Shown: piece by piece, positions 30,923 to 38,281 of the stretch
Position numbering within the stretch: position 1 is the stretch's first letter
Layout: each line of letters starts with the position of its first letter
NCBI GenBank assembly: GCA_021029595.1
Contig: JAJJOY010000003.1
Coordinates: forward strand, 657,691-721,690
Length of the DNA stretch: 64,000 nucleotides
From: Hominenteromicrobium mulieris
GTDB lineage: Bacteria > Bacillota > Clostridia > Oscillospirales > Acutalibacteraceae
Direction: 5' to 3'
The notes under the pieces: generated by a model
Databases searched by the model: none
Told to the model about the DNA's origin: nothing
Seen by the model: the letters and a program-made list of their open reading frames with translations, nothing else
Position numbers and translations under genes: made by a program

Positions 30923-32666
30923 GTCTATGAAACGGATCATTAAATGGGCGGGGAAATATAAGGGACGCCTCTATCTTGGCTCTGTTTTTTCCTTTTTCAG
31001 CAGCCTGTCTACGGCGATCCCTACAATGGCTGCCGCTTATGCCCTTGATAAAGCAATCGCAGCTTATTGGGCAGGCAACACAATAGAATCCTCCCTGATC
31101 TGGCAGACGCTTTGGATTATTGTTGGCTCGATTGCGCTTAACTTTCTACTCTCTTATTTGCGGGCGGTGTTGCAGGAAAGCATTGGCTATGAAGTAGCCG
31201 CAGGGCAGCGAATCCATTTAGGCGATGTGCTGAAAAGGGTTCCTCTGGGATATTTTTCTAAAAACAGCGTGGGCGATATTCTGACAGGTGTTACCACGGA
31301 GCTATCCACACTTGAATTGCAGGGAATGAAGATGGTTGACATCATCATCAACGGATATGCAAAGTTTATTGCAATTCTTCTGTGTTTCCTTTTCCTGAGT
31401 CCAGCCGCAGCAGTGATTTCTGTTGTCGGCGTTGCCTTTTCCTCATTGGCCTTACATGGTATCAGCAGGCATAGTGAAAAGACCGCTGCTATCACGCACC
31501 AGGCCATGGAGGATATGTCTGGCTCTGCGATTGAATATATCCGCGGGCTGTCCATCGTTAAATCGTTCGGACAGGAAGGGGCTTCTATCGAAAGTTTCCG
31601 CAAGGCAAATACGGATTTGAAAAATATTCATATCAAAGTAGAAAAAGGCTATACGCCATTTAACTGCTTGCATCTGTTCTCCTTAAAACTGGCATCTATG
31701 GGGATTGTGTTTATCTGTGCATGGCAGACACTTAACGGGCAAATGAGTCTTGCTTATTTCCTGATGTTTGTTCTGTTTTCTTTCGTAATCTTTGGAAGTG
31801 TGGAAAACATTAACGACGCGGCTCACATGCTGGGTCTTATAGATTCCGCTATGAATAAGCTGGAAGCTCTGGAAAATGCAGAATATATCGACCAAGACGG
31901 AAAAGATATTACACCGACCTCGTATGACATTACTTTTCAGGATGTATCCTTTGGTTACGATAAACGGACTGTATTGCATGATGTGAATTTCACGATTCCG
32001 CAGAATACCACAACAGCGATTGTAGGTCCCTCCGGGAGCGGCAAGTCTACCCTGTGTAGCCTGATTGCACGCTTTTATGATGTTGACGCCGGAAAAATCA
32101 CTTTAGGAGAAACAGATATTCGAGAATTTACCTGTGACAGCTTACTAAAAAATATCAGTATGGTGTTCCAGAATGTATATCTGTTCCGGGATACAATCCG
32201 TAACAATATCAAATTCGGCAGCCCGGACGCTTCGGAGGAACAGATGATTGCCGCTGCAAAAGAAGCGCGCTGCCATGACTTTATTATGGCCTTGCCAGAT
32301 GGATATGATACCGTCATTGGGGAGGGCGGTTCTTCTCTTTCCGGCGGTGAAAAGCAGCGGATTTCGATTGCCAGAGCCATGCTGAAAGATGCGCCGATTG
32401 TCATTTTGGACGAGGCCACGGCCAGCATTGACCCAGAGAATGAGCATTTGATTCAAGAGGCTATTTCCGCACTGACACATGGTAAAACAATCATAACGAT
32501 TGCCCATAGACTGGCGACGATTGAAAATGCGGATCAAATTCTTGTCATTGATGGTGGAACCGTCGTGCAGAAAGGAACCCATAAGGAATTGCTGGCTCAA
32601 AGGGGAACCTATCAGGAATTTATTAAGATTCGGGAACAGGCTGAGGGCTGGAGGATTCAACAATAA
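30915..32666 (+). CDS. Exporter-fold ABC transporter, YbtP/Q-IrtA/B-like subunit 2
   Basis: Starts inside the end of subunit 1 after AAGGAGG. The 583-residue protein has six membrane segments (about 18-310) and a nucleotide-binding domain with GPSGSGKST (about 371), LSGGEKQRIS and VILDEATASIDPE. The ATASIDPE form again points to the YbtP/IrtB branch. Walker motifs and the H-loop (AHRLATI) are intact in both subunits, so both ATP sites should work. It pairs with the preceding gene; the metalloregulator follows 17 bases downstream. Confidence 0.85.
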   Translation: MFKSMKRIIKWAGKYKGRLYLGSVFSFFSSLSTAIPTMAAAYALDKAIAAYWAGNTIESSLIWQTLWIIVGSIALNFLLSYLRAVLQESIGYEVAAGQRIHLGDVLKRVPLGYFSKNSVGDILTGVTTELSTLELQGMKMVDIIINGYAKFIAILLCFLFLSPAAAVISVVGVAFSSLALHGISRHSEKTAAITHQAMEDMSGSAIEYIRGLSIVKSFGQEGASIESFRKANTDLKNIHIKVEKGYTPFNCLHLFSLKLASMGIVFICAWQTLNGQMSLAYFLMFVLFSFVIFGSVENINDAAHMLGLIDSAMNKLEALENAEYIDQDGKDITPTSYDITFQDVSFGYDKRTVLHDVNFTIPQNTTTAIVGPSGSGKSTLCSLIARFYDVDAGKITLGETDIREFTCDSLLKNISMVFQNVYLFRDTIRNNIKFGSPDASEEQMIAAAKEARCHDFIMALPDGYDTVIGEGGSSLSGGEKQRISIARAMLKDAPIVILDEATASIDPENEHLIQEAISALTHGKTIITIAHRLATIENADQILVIDGGTVVQKGTHKELLAQRGTYQEFIKIREQAEGWRIQQ

Positions 32667-32683
32667 GCATAAAGGAGGAACTG

Positions 32684-33052
32684 ATGAAGATTCATGCGTC
32701 TGGGGAGGATTATCTGGAGGCTATCCTTGTTCTACAAAAGAAAATGGGCATGGTCCGCTCCATTGACCTTGCCCGGCACATGGGCTTTAGCAAACCGAGT
32801 ATCAGCCATGCGGTAGGCGTTTTGAAAAATGGAGGTTTTCTGACCGTGGATGATGATGGGTTCCTTCATCTGACCGTCATAGGTCGGGAGATTGCCGAGA
32901 AAATCTATGAACGCCATTTGTTTTTTATGGAGCAGTTTATCGCTGCTGGCGTCGATCAGGAAACAGCGGAACAAGACGCCTGCCGGATTGAACACGCCAT
33001 CAGTGATACATCTTTCCGAAAGCTGAAGGAGAAAGTACAAGGAACCGATTAG
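32684..33052 (+). CDS. DtxR/MntR-family metal-dependent repressor
   Basis: AAAGGAGG precedes ATG 32684. The 122-residue protein has the DtxR winged HTH (about 8-70; YLEAILVLQK, DLARHMGFSKPSISHAVGVL) and the dimerisation/metal domain, without the SH3-like end. Probable metal ligands: Asp9 (MntR-like; DtxR has Met10), His78, Glu83, Cys100, Glu103 and His104 (DACRIEH, as in DtxR). The mix leaves open whether iron or manganese is the signal. As the last gene of the ABC operon it probably represses both cargo promoters, perhaps through the GGTTAG palindromes. Confidence 0.85.
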   Translation: MKIHASGEDYLEAILVLQKKMGMVRSIDLARHMGFSKPSISHAVGVLKNGGFLTVDDDGFLHLTVIGREIAEKIYERHLFFMEQFIAAGVDQETAEQDACRIEHAISDTSFRKLKEKVQGTD

Positions 33053-33147
33053 CGCACATCGGCTCCGCTCTGCATAATAAGTTATCTGCCCCGTCCGGGG
33101 AAAGAAAAAAACCGTTGACTGGGGCAGATAATTTCGTGCGCTATTTT
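33050..33147 (+). terminator. Nested inverted repeat at the end of the cassette, probable terminator
   Basis: Outer arms TAGCGCAC (33050-33057, including the repressor's stop codon) and GTGCGCTA (33136-33143), inner arms TTATCTGCCCC (33082-33092) and GGGGCAGATAA (33121-33131), then TTTT. A competing small hairpin CCCCG-TC-CGGGG sits at 33089-33100. The element could end transcription or mark the cargo boundary. Confidence 0.6.
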
Positions 33148-33486
33148 AAGGTTTGAACTCAATCGGCGGTTTTGAAGGACAATTTCAGAGCCGCCGTTTC
33201 TTTGCGTTTACACAAACTAATGACGACTTGCAGGGACACGGTAGCCGCTTGGAGGTTAATTTGCCGTGTCTCTTTTGCTTTTTCAAAGCTCCCATGATCT
33301 ACATCAATTAAAAAAAGCATTGCCCCTCCTCCGGGCAAGTATAGCATTGCATCGGCATTATCGTTCCATGTGATTCAGCATAATAATGACTGTTCTTGGT
33401 GCGCCAGTTTCCCATTGCGGGAATCTGGCGTTTTTTGTTGCCTTTTTTTCGGAGATAATCCGGCTGTATACCGGTGTCGTTCCCCA
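33148..33486. other. Non-coding region with a strong terminator before the sigma-like gene
   Basis: No convincing gene on either strand. The stem CGCCAG-TTT-CCC / GGG-AAT-CTGGCG at 33402-33430 with TTTTTT behind it is an intrinsic terminator on the plus strand, isolating the sigma-like gene from the cargo or acting as an attenuator in its leader. Short minus-strand frames here are cysteine- or lysine-rich and have no recognisable domain. Confidence 0.5.
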
Positions 33487-33532
33487 CCTCCATTCGATTC
33501 ACTCGTCAATCACCCGTGAATCGAAATGGAGG
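33487..33532 (+). promoter_or_regulatory. Hairpin that buries the ribosome site of the sigma-like gene
   Basis: CCTCCATTCGATTCAC (33487-33502) pairs with GTGAATCGAAATGGAGG (33516-33532) with a single bulge and a 13-base loop. The right arm ends in GGAGG, the ribosome site for ATG 33539. In the folded state translation should be blocked. Confidence 0.8.
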
Positions 33533-33538
33533 TACATA

Positions 33539-33952
33539 ATGAAGAAAATTAACCTTCGGGAACTTTATCCTGATGTTTATACAACAGACTTTTTTGTAGA
33601 TGTGACAGAGGAAGTAATGGAGACTATTCGAGCAGCTGAACGTGCGGAGGCTGCGTATGAGCGAAAGATGTATCGTTATAAAGCACAGTATTCTCTGGAT
33701 TGCGAGAATGGCATTGAAAATGCGGTGCTGTTGAAGCCGAAAACACCGGAGATGCTTCTGGAGGAAAAACAGCTTCAGGAGCAGGTCTATTCTGCTGTGA
33801 TGAATTTACCGAAAAAACAGGCAAAGAGGATTTATGCCCGATATTACCTGGGAATGACGGTAAATGAAATTGCCGGGGTAGAAGGTGTAGACCCAAGCCG
33901 TGTCCGAGACAGTATCCGGCGCGGCTTAAAGCAGCTCGGAAAATATTTTTGA
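33539..33952 (+). CDS. Sigma-70-like (region 4) regulatory protein of element 1
   Basis: A 137-residue protein. The C-terminal 60 residues form a sigma region 4 type HTH (VYSAVMNLPKKQAKRIYARY, YLGMTVNEIAGVEGVDPSRV, then RRGLKQLGKYF). The N-terminal part is charged and has no region 2. Such small sigma-like proteins stand just before xis and int in Tn916/Tn1549-like elements and are thought to control excision and transfer genes. ATG 33539 is set by GGAGG, which is enclosed in a hairpin. Confidence 0.8.
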   Translation: MKKINLRELYPDVYTTDFFVDVTEEVMETIRAAERAEAAYERKMYRYKAQYSLDCENGIENAVLLKPKTPEMLLEEKQLQEQVYSAVMNLPKKQAKRIYARYYLGMTVNEIAGVEGVDPSRVRDSIRRGLKQLGKYF

Positions 33953-34488
33953 TAAAGTTTCGTTTGATGCGCCTGTTTTTTGCCTTTTTTGTCAGTGTTA
34001 ATAAGAAGGACAAATTTTCCTCCTTCATCTGCACATTGACAATCGAATAGACAGCACAACAGGTACATAACCCATGTACGAGCGAATATGAAACGCCGCG
34101 AGGATGGAGCAGTCAGGGAGGTGATGAAAGCACTGCTTCGGAGCGATCTACGATTTCATAAAAGAATGGTGGCAGATTTGGCGCGATGACTACATGGGGG
34201 CTTAAAGATACTTCCTCACGGCCCGCCAAAGACTTGGGGGGAACCCTGCGGCACACGATACGAACGATGCTGCGGAGTTATGACATCCGCGCCAGCGGAG
34301 ACCTGTTGTGTTCCCATCGTCAGGGGGCGTGGCAAATGTGACGAAAGCTGAGAAATATAAATAGGAAGCGTTTGCCGCTTTCTGTTCAAAATCAGATACC
34401 ATGCGCTGGTGGTTTCGGCTGCCAGCGTATTCATGTGATTTTGAACAAACACGATGACAAACTTGACGGATTGGAGGAAATATGCTTT
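33953..34488 (+). other. Structured non-coding region between the sigma-like gene and xis
   Basis: About 530 bases without a supportable gene. Inverted repeats seen: GTACAT-AACCC-ATGTAC (34061-34077), AAGCG/CGCTT near 34364-34379, and the long hairpin listed separately. G-rich stretches (for example ACTTGGGGGGAACCC near 34229) add to an impression of folded RNA or a protein-DNA assembly site for excision. Confidence 0.45.
34383..34447. repeat. Long perfect-arm inverted repeat upstream of the excisionase
   Basis: Arms TGTTCAAAATCA (34383-34394) and TGATTTTGAACA (34436-34447) are perfectly complementary. Inside them CGCTGG/CCAGCG forms a second stem with loop TGGTTTCGGCTG. No T tract follows, so it is not a simple terminator. 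It could be a cruciform site for element proteins or an RNA control element. Confidence 0.75.
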
Positions 34489-34719
34489 ATGGAAAAACTT
34501 ATTACGCGAAAAGAAGCAGCAGAAATTTTGGGTATCAGCATTGCAACGCTGGACGCGGCCCGTAACAATGGTCTTATTTCTTATGTGCAATATGTGCAGA
34601 ATGGCTGTGTGTACTTTACCTCAGCGGGCCTTCAGGAGTATATCGCAAAATGCACCCACAGAGCAAAGCCAGCAGAAAAGAACGCAACTTATCGTAAACC
34701 TCGCAGAGCTGGAGTGTGA
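34489..34719 (+). CDS. xis: Excisionase (MerR-like small HTH)
   Basis: ATG 34489 lies 10 bases after GGAGG. The 76-residue protein has the excisionase HTH pattern (LITRKEAAEILGISIATLDA) and a basic tail. Excisionases bend DNA at the attachment arms and shift the integrase toward excision. It stands directly before the first integrase gene, the usual order in this ICE group. Confidence 0.85.
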   Translation: MEKLITRKEAAEILGISIATLDAARNNGLISYVQYVQNGCVYFTSAGLQEYIAKCTHRAKPAEKNATYRKPRRAGV

Positions 34720-34721
34720 GC

Positions 34722-34770
34722 CGGTCCGTATCCTTGTCGAAATCATAATGGTCTGATAAAACATAGATAC
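34722..34770 (+). promoter_or_regulatory. Conserved block in front of integrase 1 (copy 1 of 2)
   Basis: CCGTATCCTTG...AAATC...TCTGATAAAA, then TAGATAC. The motifs CGTATC (34727) and TCTGATAAAA (34752) are 25 bases apart, exactly as in the block before integrase 2 (36085 and 36110). It may be a promoter or an integrase-binding arm. Confidence 0.5.
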
Positions 34771-34803
34771 AGCGCTGGAGTATATTCTTAGGAGGTGGAG
34801 GAA

Positions 34804-36021
34804 TTGGCAAATAGGAAAATAATGCTTCCTCAATATGGCACAGTTATGAAAAGAGGTGTCCTATATTATAGGACCAGAATCAAAGACACGAATGGTAAGC
34901 TCGTAGCTATCTACGCAAAAACACCTGAAGAACTATACAACAAAGAAACGCTTGCGTTGGAACAGATTGAGAATGCCACTTTTCATCGGAAAACGCCCAC
35001 AGTTGCAGAGTATTGTGAAAAGTGGCTGCTGATGCAGTCGGTTCATGTACGAGCTACTACTTTGACGGATTACACCTCAAAGGTCAGGCGGCATATTATA
35101 GCGGAATTGGGAGATAAACGGATGGGTGAGGTTAGCCTGGATGATATTCAGCTTGCCCTTGTTCCGGTTTCCAAGAAATCTGCATCGGTTTATAAATCTG
35201 TGGTAATCCTTTACAAATCTATCTTTCGCGCAGCGATGGAAAGCAGGATCATTGACCATAACCCGACGATTTATCTCACGACAAAAGGTGGCGGTGTTCC
35301 ACAAGAGGATCGTCAGGCTTTGACAGATGAACAGGCAGCACGCCTTTTGGATGCTATCCGAGATTTGCCGCCTTATGTCTTTGTCATGATTGGTTTATAT
35401 GCAGGGCTGCGCCGGGAAGAAATTCTTGCTCTGCAATGGGATTCAGTATATCTGGATACGGATACTCCATATCTGACGGTAAGGCGGGCATGGCACACAG
35501 AACACAACAGACCGGTAATCTCAGACGAATTGAAAACCAAGGCTGCGGAGAGAAATATCCCTCTTCCTGTTTGCTTGGCTGAGTGTTTGAAAGCAGCAAA
35601 GGAAACATCGACTTCGGAGTATGTGGTTTCAAACCGGGACGGCGAACCGCTGTCCTACACGCAGTTTAAGCGACTTTGGCAGTATATTGTTACGAGGACG
35701 GTCAAGGAGCGGAGCTATTATCGGTATGAAGATGGAAAAAGAGTAAAGCATACTGTCACACCTGTCTTGGGGGAAAAGGCTGCTCATAACGGAAAAGTGG
35801 TTTACAGTCTGGACTTTGAAGTAACACCCCATCAGCTGCGGCATACTTACATTACCAATCTCATTCATGCATCGGTAGATCCCAAAACGGTTCAATACCT
35901 GGCAGGCCATGAAAGCAGCAAGATTACCATGGACATTTATGCAAAGGTTAAGTACAACAGACCAGATGAGCTGGTCAGATCAATGAGTTGCGCGTTTGCA
36001 AGCTGGGACGCAGCACAGTAA
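34804..36021 (+). CDS. int: Tyrosine recombinase/integrase 1 of element 1
   Basis: The start is set at TTG 34804, eight bases after AGGAGG; the resulting N-terminus (MANRKIMLPQYG) lines up with the ATG start of integrase 2. The 405-residue protein has an AP2-like arm-binding N-terminus (1-65), a SAM-like core domain (about 70-165) and the catalytic domain with Arg203 (GLRREE), His343/Arg346 (HQLRHTY), His369 (AGHESS) and Tyr379 (MDIYAKV). All catalytic residues are present. It should integrate and excise the ICE together with Xis. Distinctly AT-richer than the transfer genes. Confidence 0.92.
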   Translation: MANRKIMLPQYGTVMKRGVLYYRTRIKDTNGKLVAIYAKTPEELYNKETLALEQIENATFHRKTPTVAEYCEKWLLMQSVHVRATTLTDYTSKVRRHIIAELGDKRMGEVSLDDIQLALVPVSKKSASVYKSVVILYKSIFRAAMESRIIDHNPTIYLTTKGGGVPQEDRQALTDEQAARLLDAIRDLPPYVFVMIGLYAGLRREEILALQWDSVYLDTDTPYLTVRRAWHTEHNRPVISDELKTKAAERNIPLPVCLAECLKAAKETSTSEYVVSNRDGEPLSYTQFKRLWQYIVTRTVKERSYYRYEDGKRVKHTVTPVLGEKAAHNGKVVYSLDFEVTPHQLRHTYITNLIHASVDPKTVQYLAGHESSKITMDIYAKVKYNRPDELVRSMSCAFASWDAAQ

Positions 36022-36044
36022 TAATAAAATAGGAAGTAAAGCAG

Positions 36045-36076
36045 GAGCGAGGCAAGGATGTCTCGCTCTTTGTTTT
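36045..36076 (+). terminator. Terminator after integrase 1
   Basis: GAGCGAG, a 10-base loop, CTCGCTC and TTTGTTTT lie 24 bases after the integrase stop. Confidence 0.8.
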
Positions 36077-36079
36077 ACA

Positions 36080-36134
36080 TCAGCCGTATCTTTGATTAAA
36101 TCGAGGCTTTCTGATAAAAAGAGAGTGTAGATAC
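36080..36134 (+). promoter_or_regulatory. Conserved block in front of integrase 2 (copy 2 of 2)
   Basis: CGTATCTTTG...AAATC...TCTGATAAAA and TAGATACG repeat the order of the block before integrase 1. CGTATC (36085) and GATACG (36130) are inverted repeats of each other here. A further inverted repeat GTGTAG/CTACAC surrounds TAGATACGG at 36126-36146. Confidence 0.5.
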
Positions 36135-36169
36135 GGAGACTACACATTATCAAGAAAGGACGATCAAAG

Positions 36170-37381
36170 ATGGCAAAAAAGAAAACACAGATCCCGAAGT
36201 ATGGGACCATTACATTGAAAGGAATCCAGTATTACAGAACCAGGATTACGGATGCAGATGGCAAAGAGTTGAGTTTGTATGCCGCTACTTGTGAAGAATT
36301 GTATGAGAAGCAGTTAGAGGCCCGGAAGAAGGTGGAAGAAATTATCTTTCACCGGCAGCACCCGACAGTAGCTGAGTATGGAGAGAAGTGGCTGCTGATG
36401 CAGTCGGCAAAGGTGTCTGCGTCTACACTCAGAGGTTATACGAGGGATATGACAAACTATATCATCAAACCTCTGGGAGAGATGTATATGGAAGAAGTGA
36501 CTGCTGACGATATTCGGCTGGCTCTTGTTCCATTGTCAAAGAAATCGGAAGGCTTATACAATAAGGTCAATATGCTGCTCAAGTGCATTTTTTATGCGGC
36601 AGAGAGAAACCAAATTCTTGAACACAATCCCTGTGCGGGAATATCCGGTAAAGGCGGAAAACCGACAAAAAAGAAGGAGGCATTGACAGATCAGCAGGTA
36701 GCCGTGCTTCTGGATACAGTCAAGGGGCTTCCTCCATATTTGTTTATTATGCTCGGTTTGTATTCCGGTCTGCGTCGGGAAGAAATTCTTGCACTGCAAT
36801 GGGATTGTGTGTTTCTAGACGAGGATACACCTTATCTATCGGTGAGGCGGGCATGGCGTACAGAGCATAACAGACCCGTGGTTTCTACGGTGCTAAAGAC
36901 TCCGGCGGCAAAAAGGGATATTCCGATACCGAAGTGTTTGGTGGACTGTCTGAGAGAAACGAAAGAAAATTCCATATCAGATTATGTGATCGCTGACAGC
37001 AAAGGAGAGCCACTGGCTGCCTCGCAGTTCCAAAGAGTGTGGCAGTATGTCGTTGTCCGCTCCACTAAGCCCCGGAACTATTATAAGTATGTAAATGGGG
37101 AGAGTATCAAATATACGGTTACTCCAACGCTGGGTATGACCCAGAAGAATCAACCCCAAATCAAATATACGCTGGACTTTGATGTGACACCTCATCAGCT
37201 GCGGCACACTTACATCACCAATCTTCTCTATGCGGGCGTTGATCCAAAGACAGTACAATACCTTGCCGGACACGAAAACAGCAAAACAACTATGGACATC
37301 TATGCAAAAGTGAAGTATAATAAACCAGAGGAGTTGTTTGGGGTAGTAAATGGTGCGTTTCATCAGGCTATCGCTGAATGA
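36170..37381 (+). CDS. int: Tyrosine recombinase/integrase 2 (paralogue of integrase 1)
   Basis: A 403-residue integrase with AAAGGA-type site. It aligns with integrase 1 from end to end (for example GLRREEILALQWD, TEHNRPVVS, VTPHQLRHTYITNL, DPKTVQYLAGHE) and appears well over half identical. Catalytic residues are complete: Arg202, His342, Arg345, His368, Tyr378. It has no excisionase gene of its own in front. It may be a duplicate, a leftover of another element inserted at the same site, or the integrase of a nested element. Confidence 0.9.
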   Translation: MAKKKTQIPKYGTITLKGIQYYRTRITDADGKELSLYAATCEELYEKQLEARKKVEEIIFHRQHPTVAEYGEKWLLMQSAKVSASTLRGYTRDMTNYIIKPLGEMYMEEVTADDIRLALVPLSKKSEGLYNKVNMLLKCIFYAAERNQILEHNPCAGISGKGGKPTKKKEALTDQQVAVLLDTVKGLPPYLFIMLGLYSGLRREEILALQWDCVFLDEDTPYLSVRRAWRTEHNRPVVSTVLKTPAAKRDIPIPKCLVDCLRETKENSISDYVIADSKGEPLAASQFQRVWQYVVVRSTKPRNYYKYVNGESIKYTVTPTLGMTQKNQPQIKYTLDFDVTPHQLRHTYITNLLYAGVDPKTVQYLAGHENSKTTMDIYAKVKYNKPEELFGVVNGAFHQAIAE

Positions 37382-37560
37382 AAAAAGGCCGTTTTTTATG
37401 GTCCGCACACCGGATAACTGAGAAGCAGAAAGCCGGAAAAGCCCGGAATATCAAGGAAAAACAGCTCAAAAACTCGCGCAGTACGGTCTCAAAGCAGCTC
37501 GTCGCGCTCCGCAGTTCTCCAAGAGATAACAGGCCCGACAAACCAATTCAAAAATGCTCA

Positions 37561-37595
37561 AAAAGCCCGGAACCATGCGGTTTTCCGGGCTTTTT
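37561..37595 (+). terminator. Terminator after integrase 2
   Basis: AAAAGCCCGGAA pairs with TTCCGGGCTTTT over 12 bases with a short loop, ending in a T tract. The symmetrical A and T flanks make it a likely bidirectional terminator at the junction between the two elements. Confidence 0.85.
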
Positions 37596-37917
37596 CCTTT
37601 CCAAAAAGTCTGTTGTCCTTTGTCCGATTTTGGAAGGATTTGACCTTGCCTGACCCGGTTTTTCTTGATTAATAATGGGGCAACAGGCCCTTTTTGACCC
37701 CGTTATGATTAAAAAATGGGGCAACTGCGAGCCGAAATCGGGGTGTTTTAGAGGGCATTTTCCCCGTCATTTTTTCGATTCCATGACGGCCTTTGTGAAC
37801 GGTTTTTCTTTTGAAGGGGATGTCCTGATTTGTCAGGATTTGACCAAACCGAATCCAGTTTATCTTGTCCTTCTGAGTTGCCGCTGCTGTGTTTCAAGTG
37901 GATGAACTCTCGCACAT
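37596..37917. other. Junction region between the two elements with short direct repeats
   Basis: No gene is supported. TGATTAATAATGGGGCAAC (37666-37684) and TGATTAAAAAATGGGGCAAC (37706-37725) are direct repeats 40 bases apart, and GGATTTGACC occurs at 37635 and again at 37835. ATAATGGGG/CCCCGTTAT forms an inverted pair within the first interval. These could be integrase arm sites, ParB or replication iterons at the left end of element 2. Confidence 0.5.
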
Positions 37918-37947
37918 TTGCGGCGCAGTGTTCCTTCCATATATACT
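37918..37947 (+). promoter_or_regulatory. Promoter at the left end of element 2
   Basis: TTGCGG (37918-37923), an 18-base spacer and TATACT (37942-37947) precede the 54-residue gene by 25 bases. Confidence 0.5.
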
Positions 37948-37971
37948 GAAAGCGTAAAGGAGGAACGCCCT

Positions 37972-38136
37972 ATGAAAAAACGGAAATTCAAGATATACCT
38001 CACCCCCGCCGAAAACAGCATTGTGATCCAGAGCCTTAATCACCTGCGCAATACTATGCTCCGTGAAAACCGGGACACCGGCTGCCTGGATGAACTTCTG
38101 CTCAAAGCCATGTGCGCCCCGGTGAAGAAGATGTAA
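37972..38136 (+). CDS. Small conserved protein upstream of parA, 54 aa
   Basis: AAAGGAGGA stands before ATG 37972. The basic protein MKKRKFKIYLTPAENSIVIQ... has a strand followed by two helices, which resembles a ribbon-helix-helix type DNA-binding fold, and ends in KAMCAPVKKM. I cannot assign a family with certainty. It has its own promoter and terminator just before the partition genes, so a regulator of the element's left operon is a reasonable guess. Confidence 0.65.
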   Translation: MKKRKFKIYLTPAENSIVIQSLNHLRNTMLRENRDTGCLDELLLKAMCAPVKKM

Positions 38137-38158
38137 AATTACATATCGCTGCCAGATG

Positions 38159-38197
38159 AGCCGCTTATTCTTTTCAGAAAGAGTAAGCGGCTTTTTT
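38159..38197 (+). terminator. Terminator between the small protein and parA
   Basis: AGCCGCTTATTCTTT pairs with AAAGAGTAAGCGGCT and is followed by TTTTTT. Confidence 0.85.
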
Positions 38198-38281
38198 CAT
38201 GTCCATCTTTCGGATTTTCTCATACATAGCCGTCCGTCTTGCCAACGGGCGGCTAAATCTAAGAAGAAGGAGGACATGAAA

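Noticed and set aside
34088..34207. Short frames behind the sigma-like gene, one reading YDFIKEWWQIWRDDYMGA before a stop
   Set aside because: The protein-like stretch has no start codon after the preceding in-frame stops. It may be a remnant; not enough to call a gene.
37378..37653. 91-codon frame after integrase 2
   Set aside because: Overlaps the terminator stem and encodes low-complexity basic sequence; no ribosome site.
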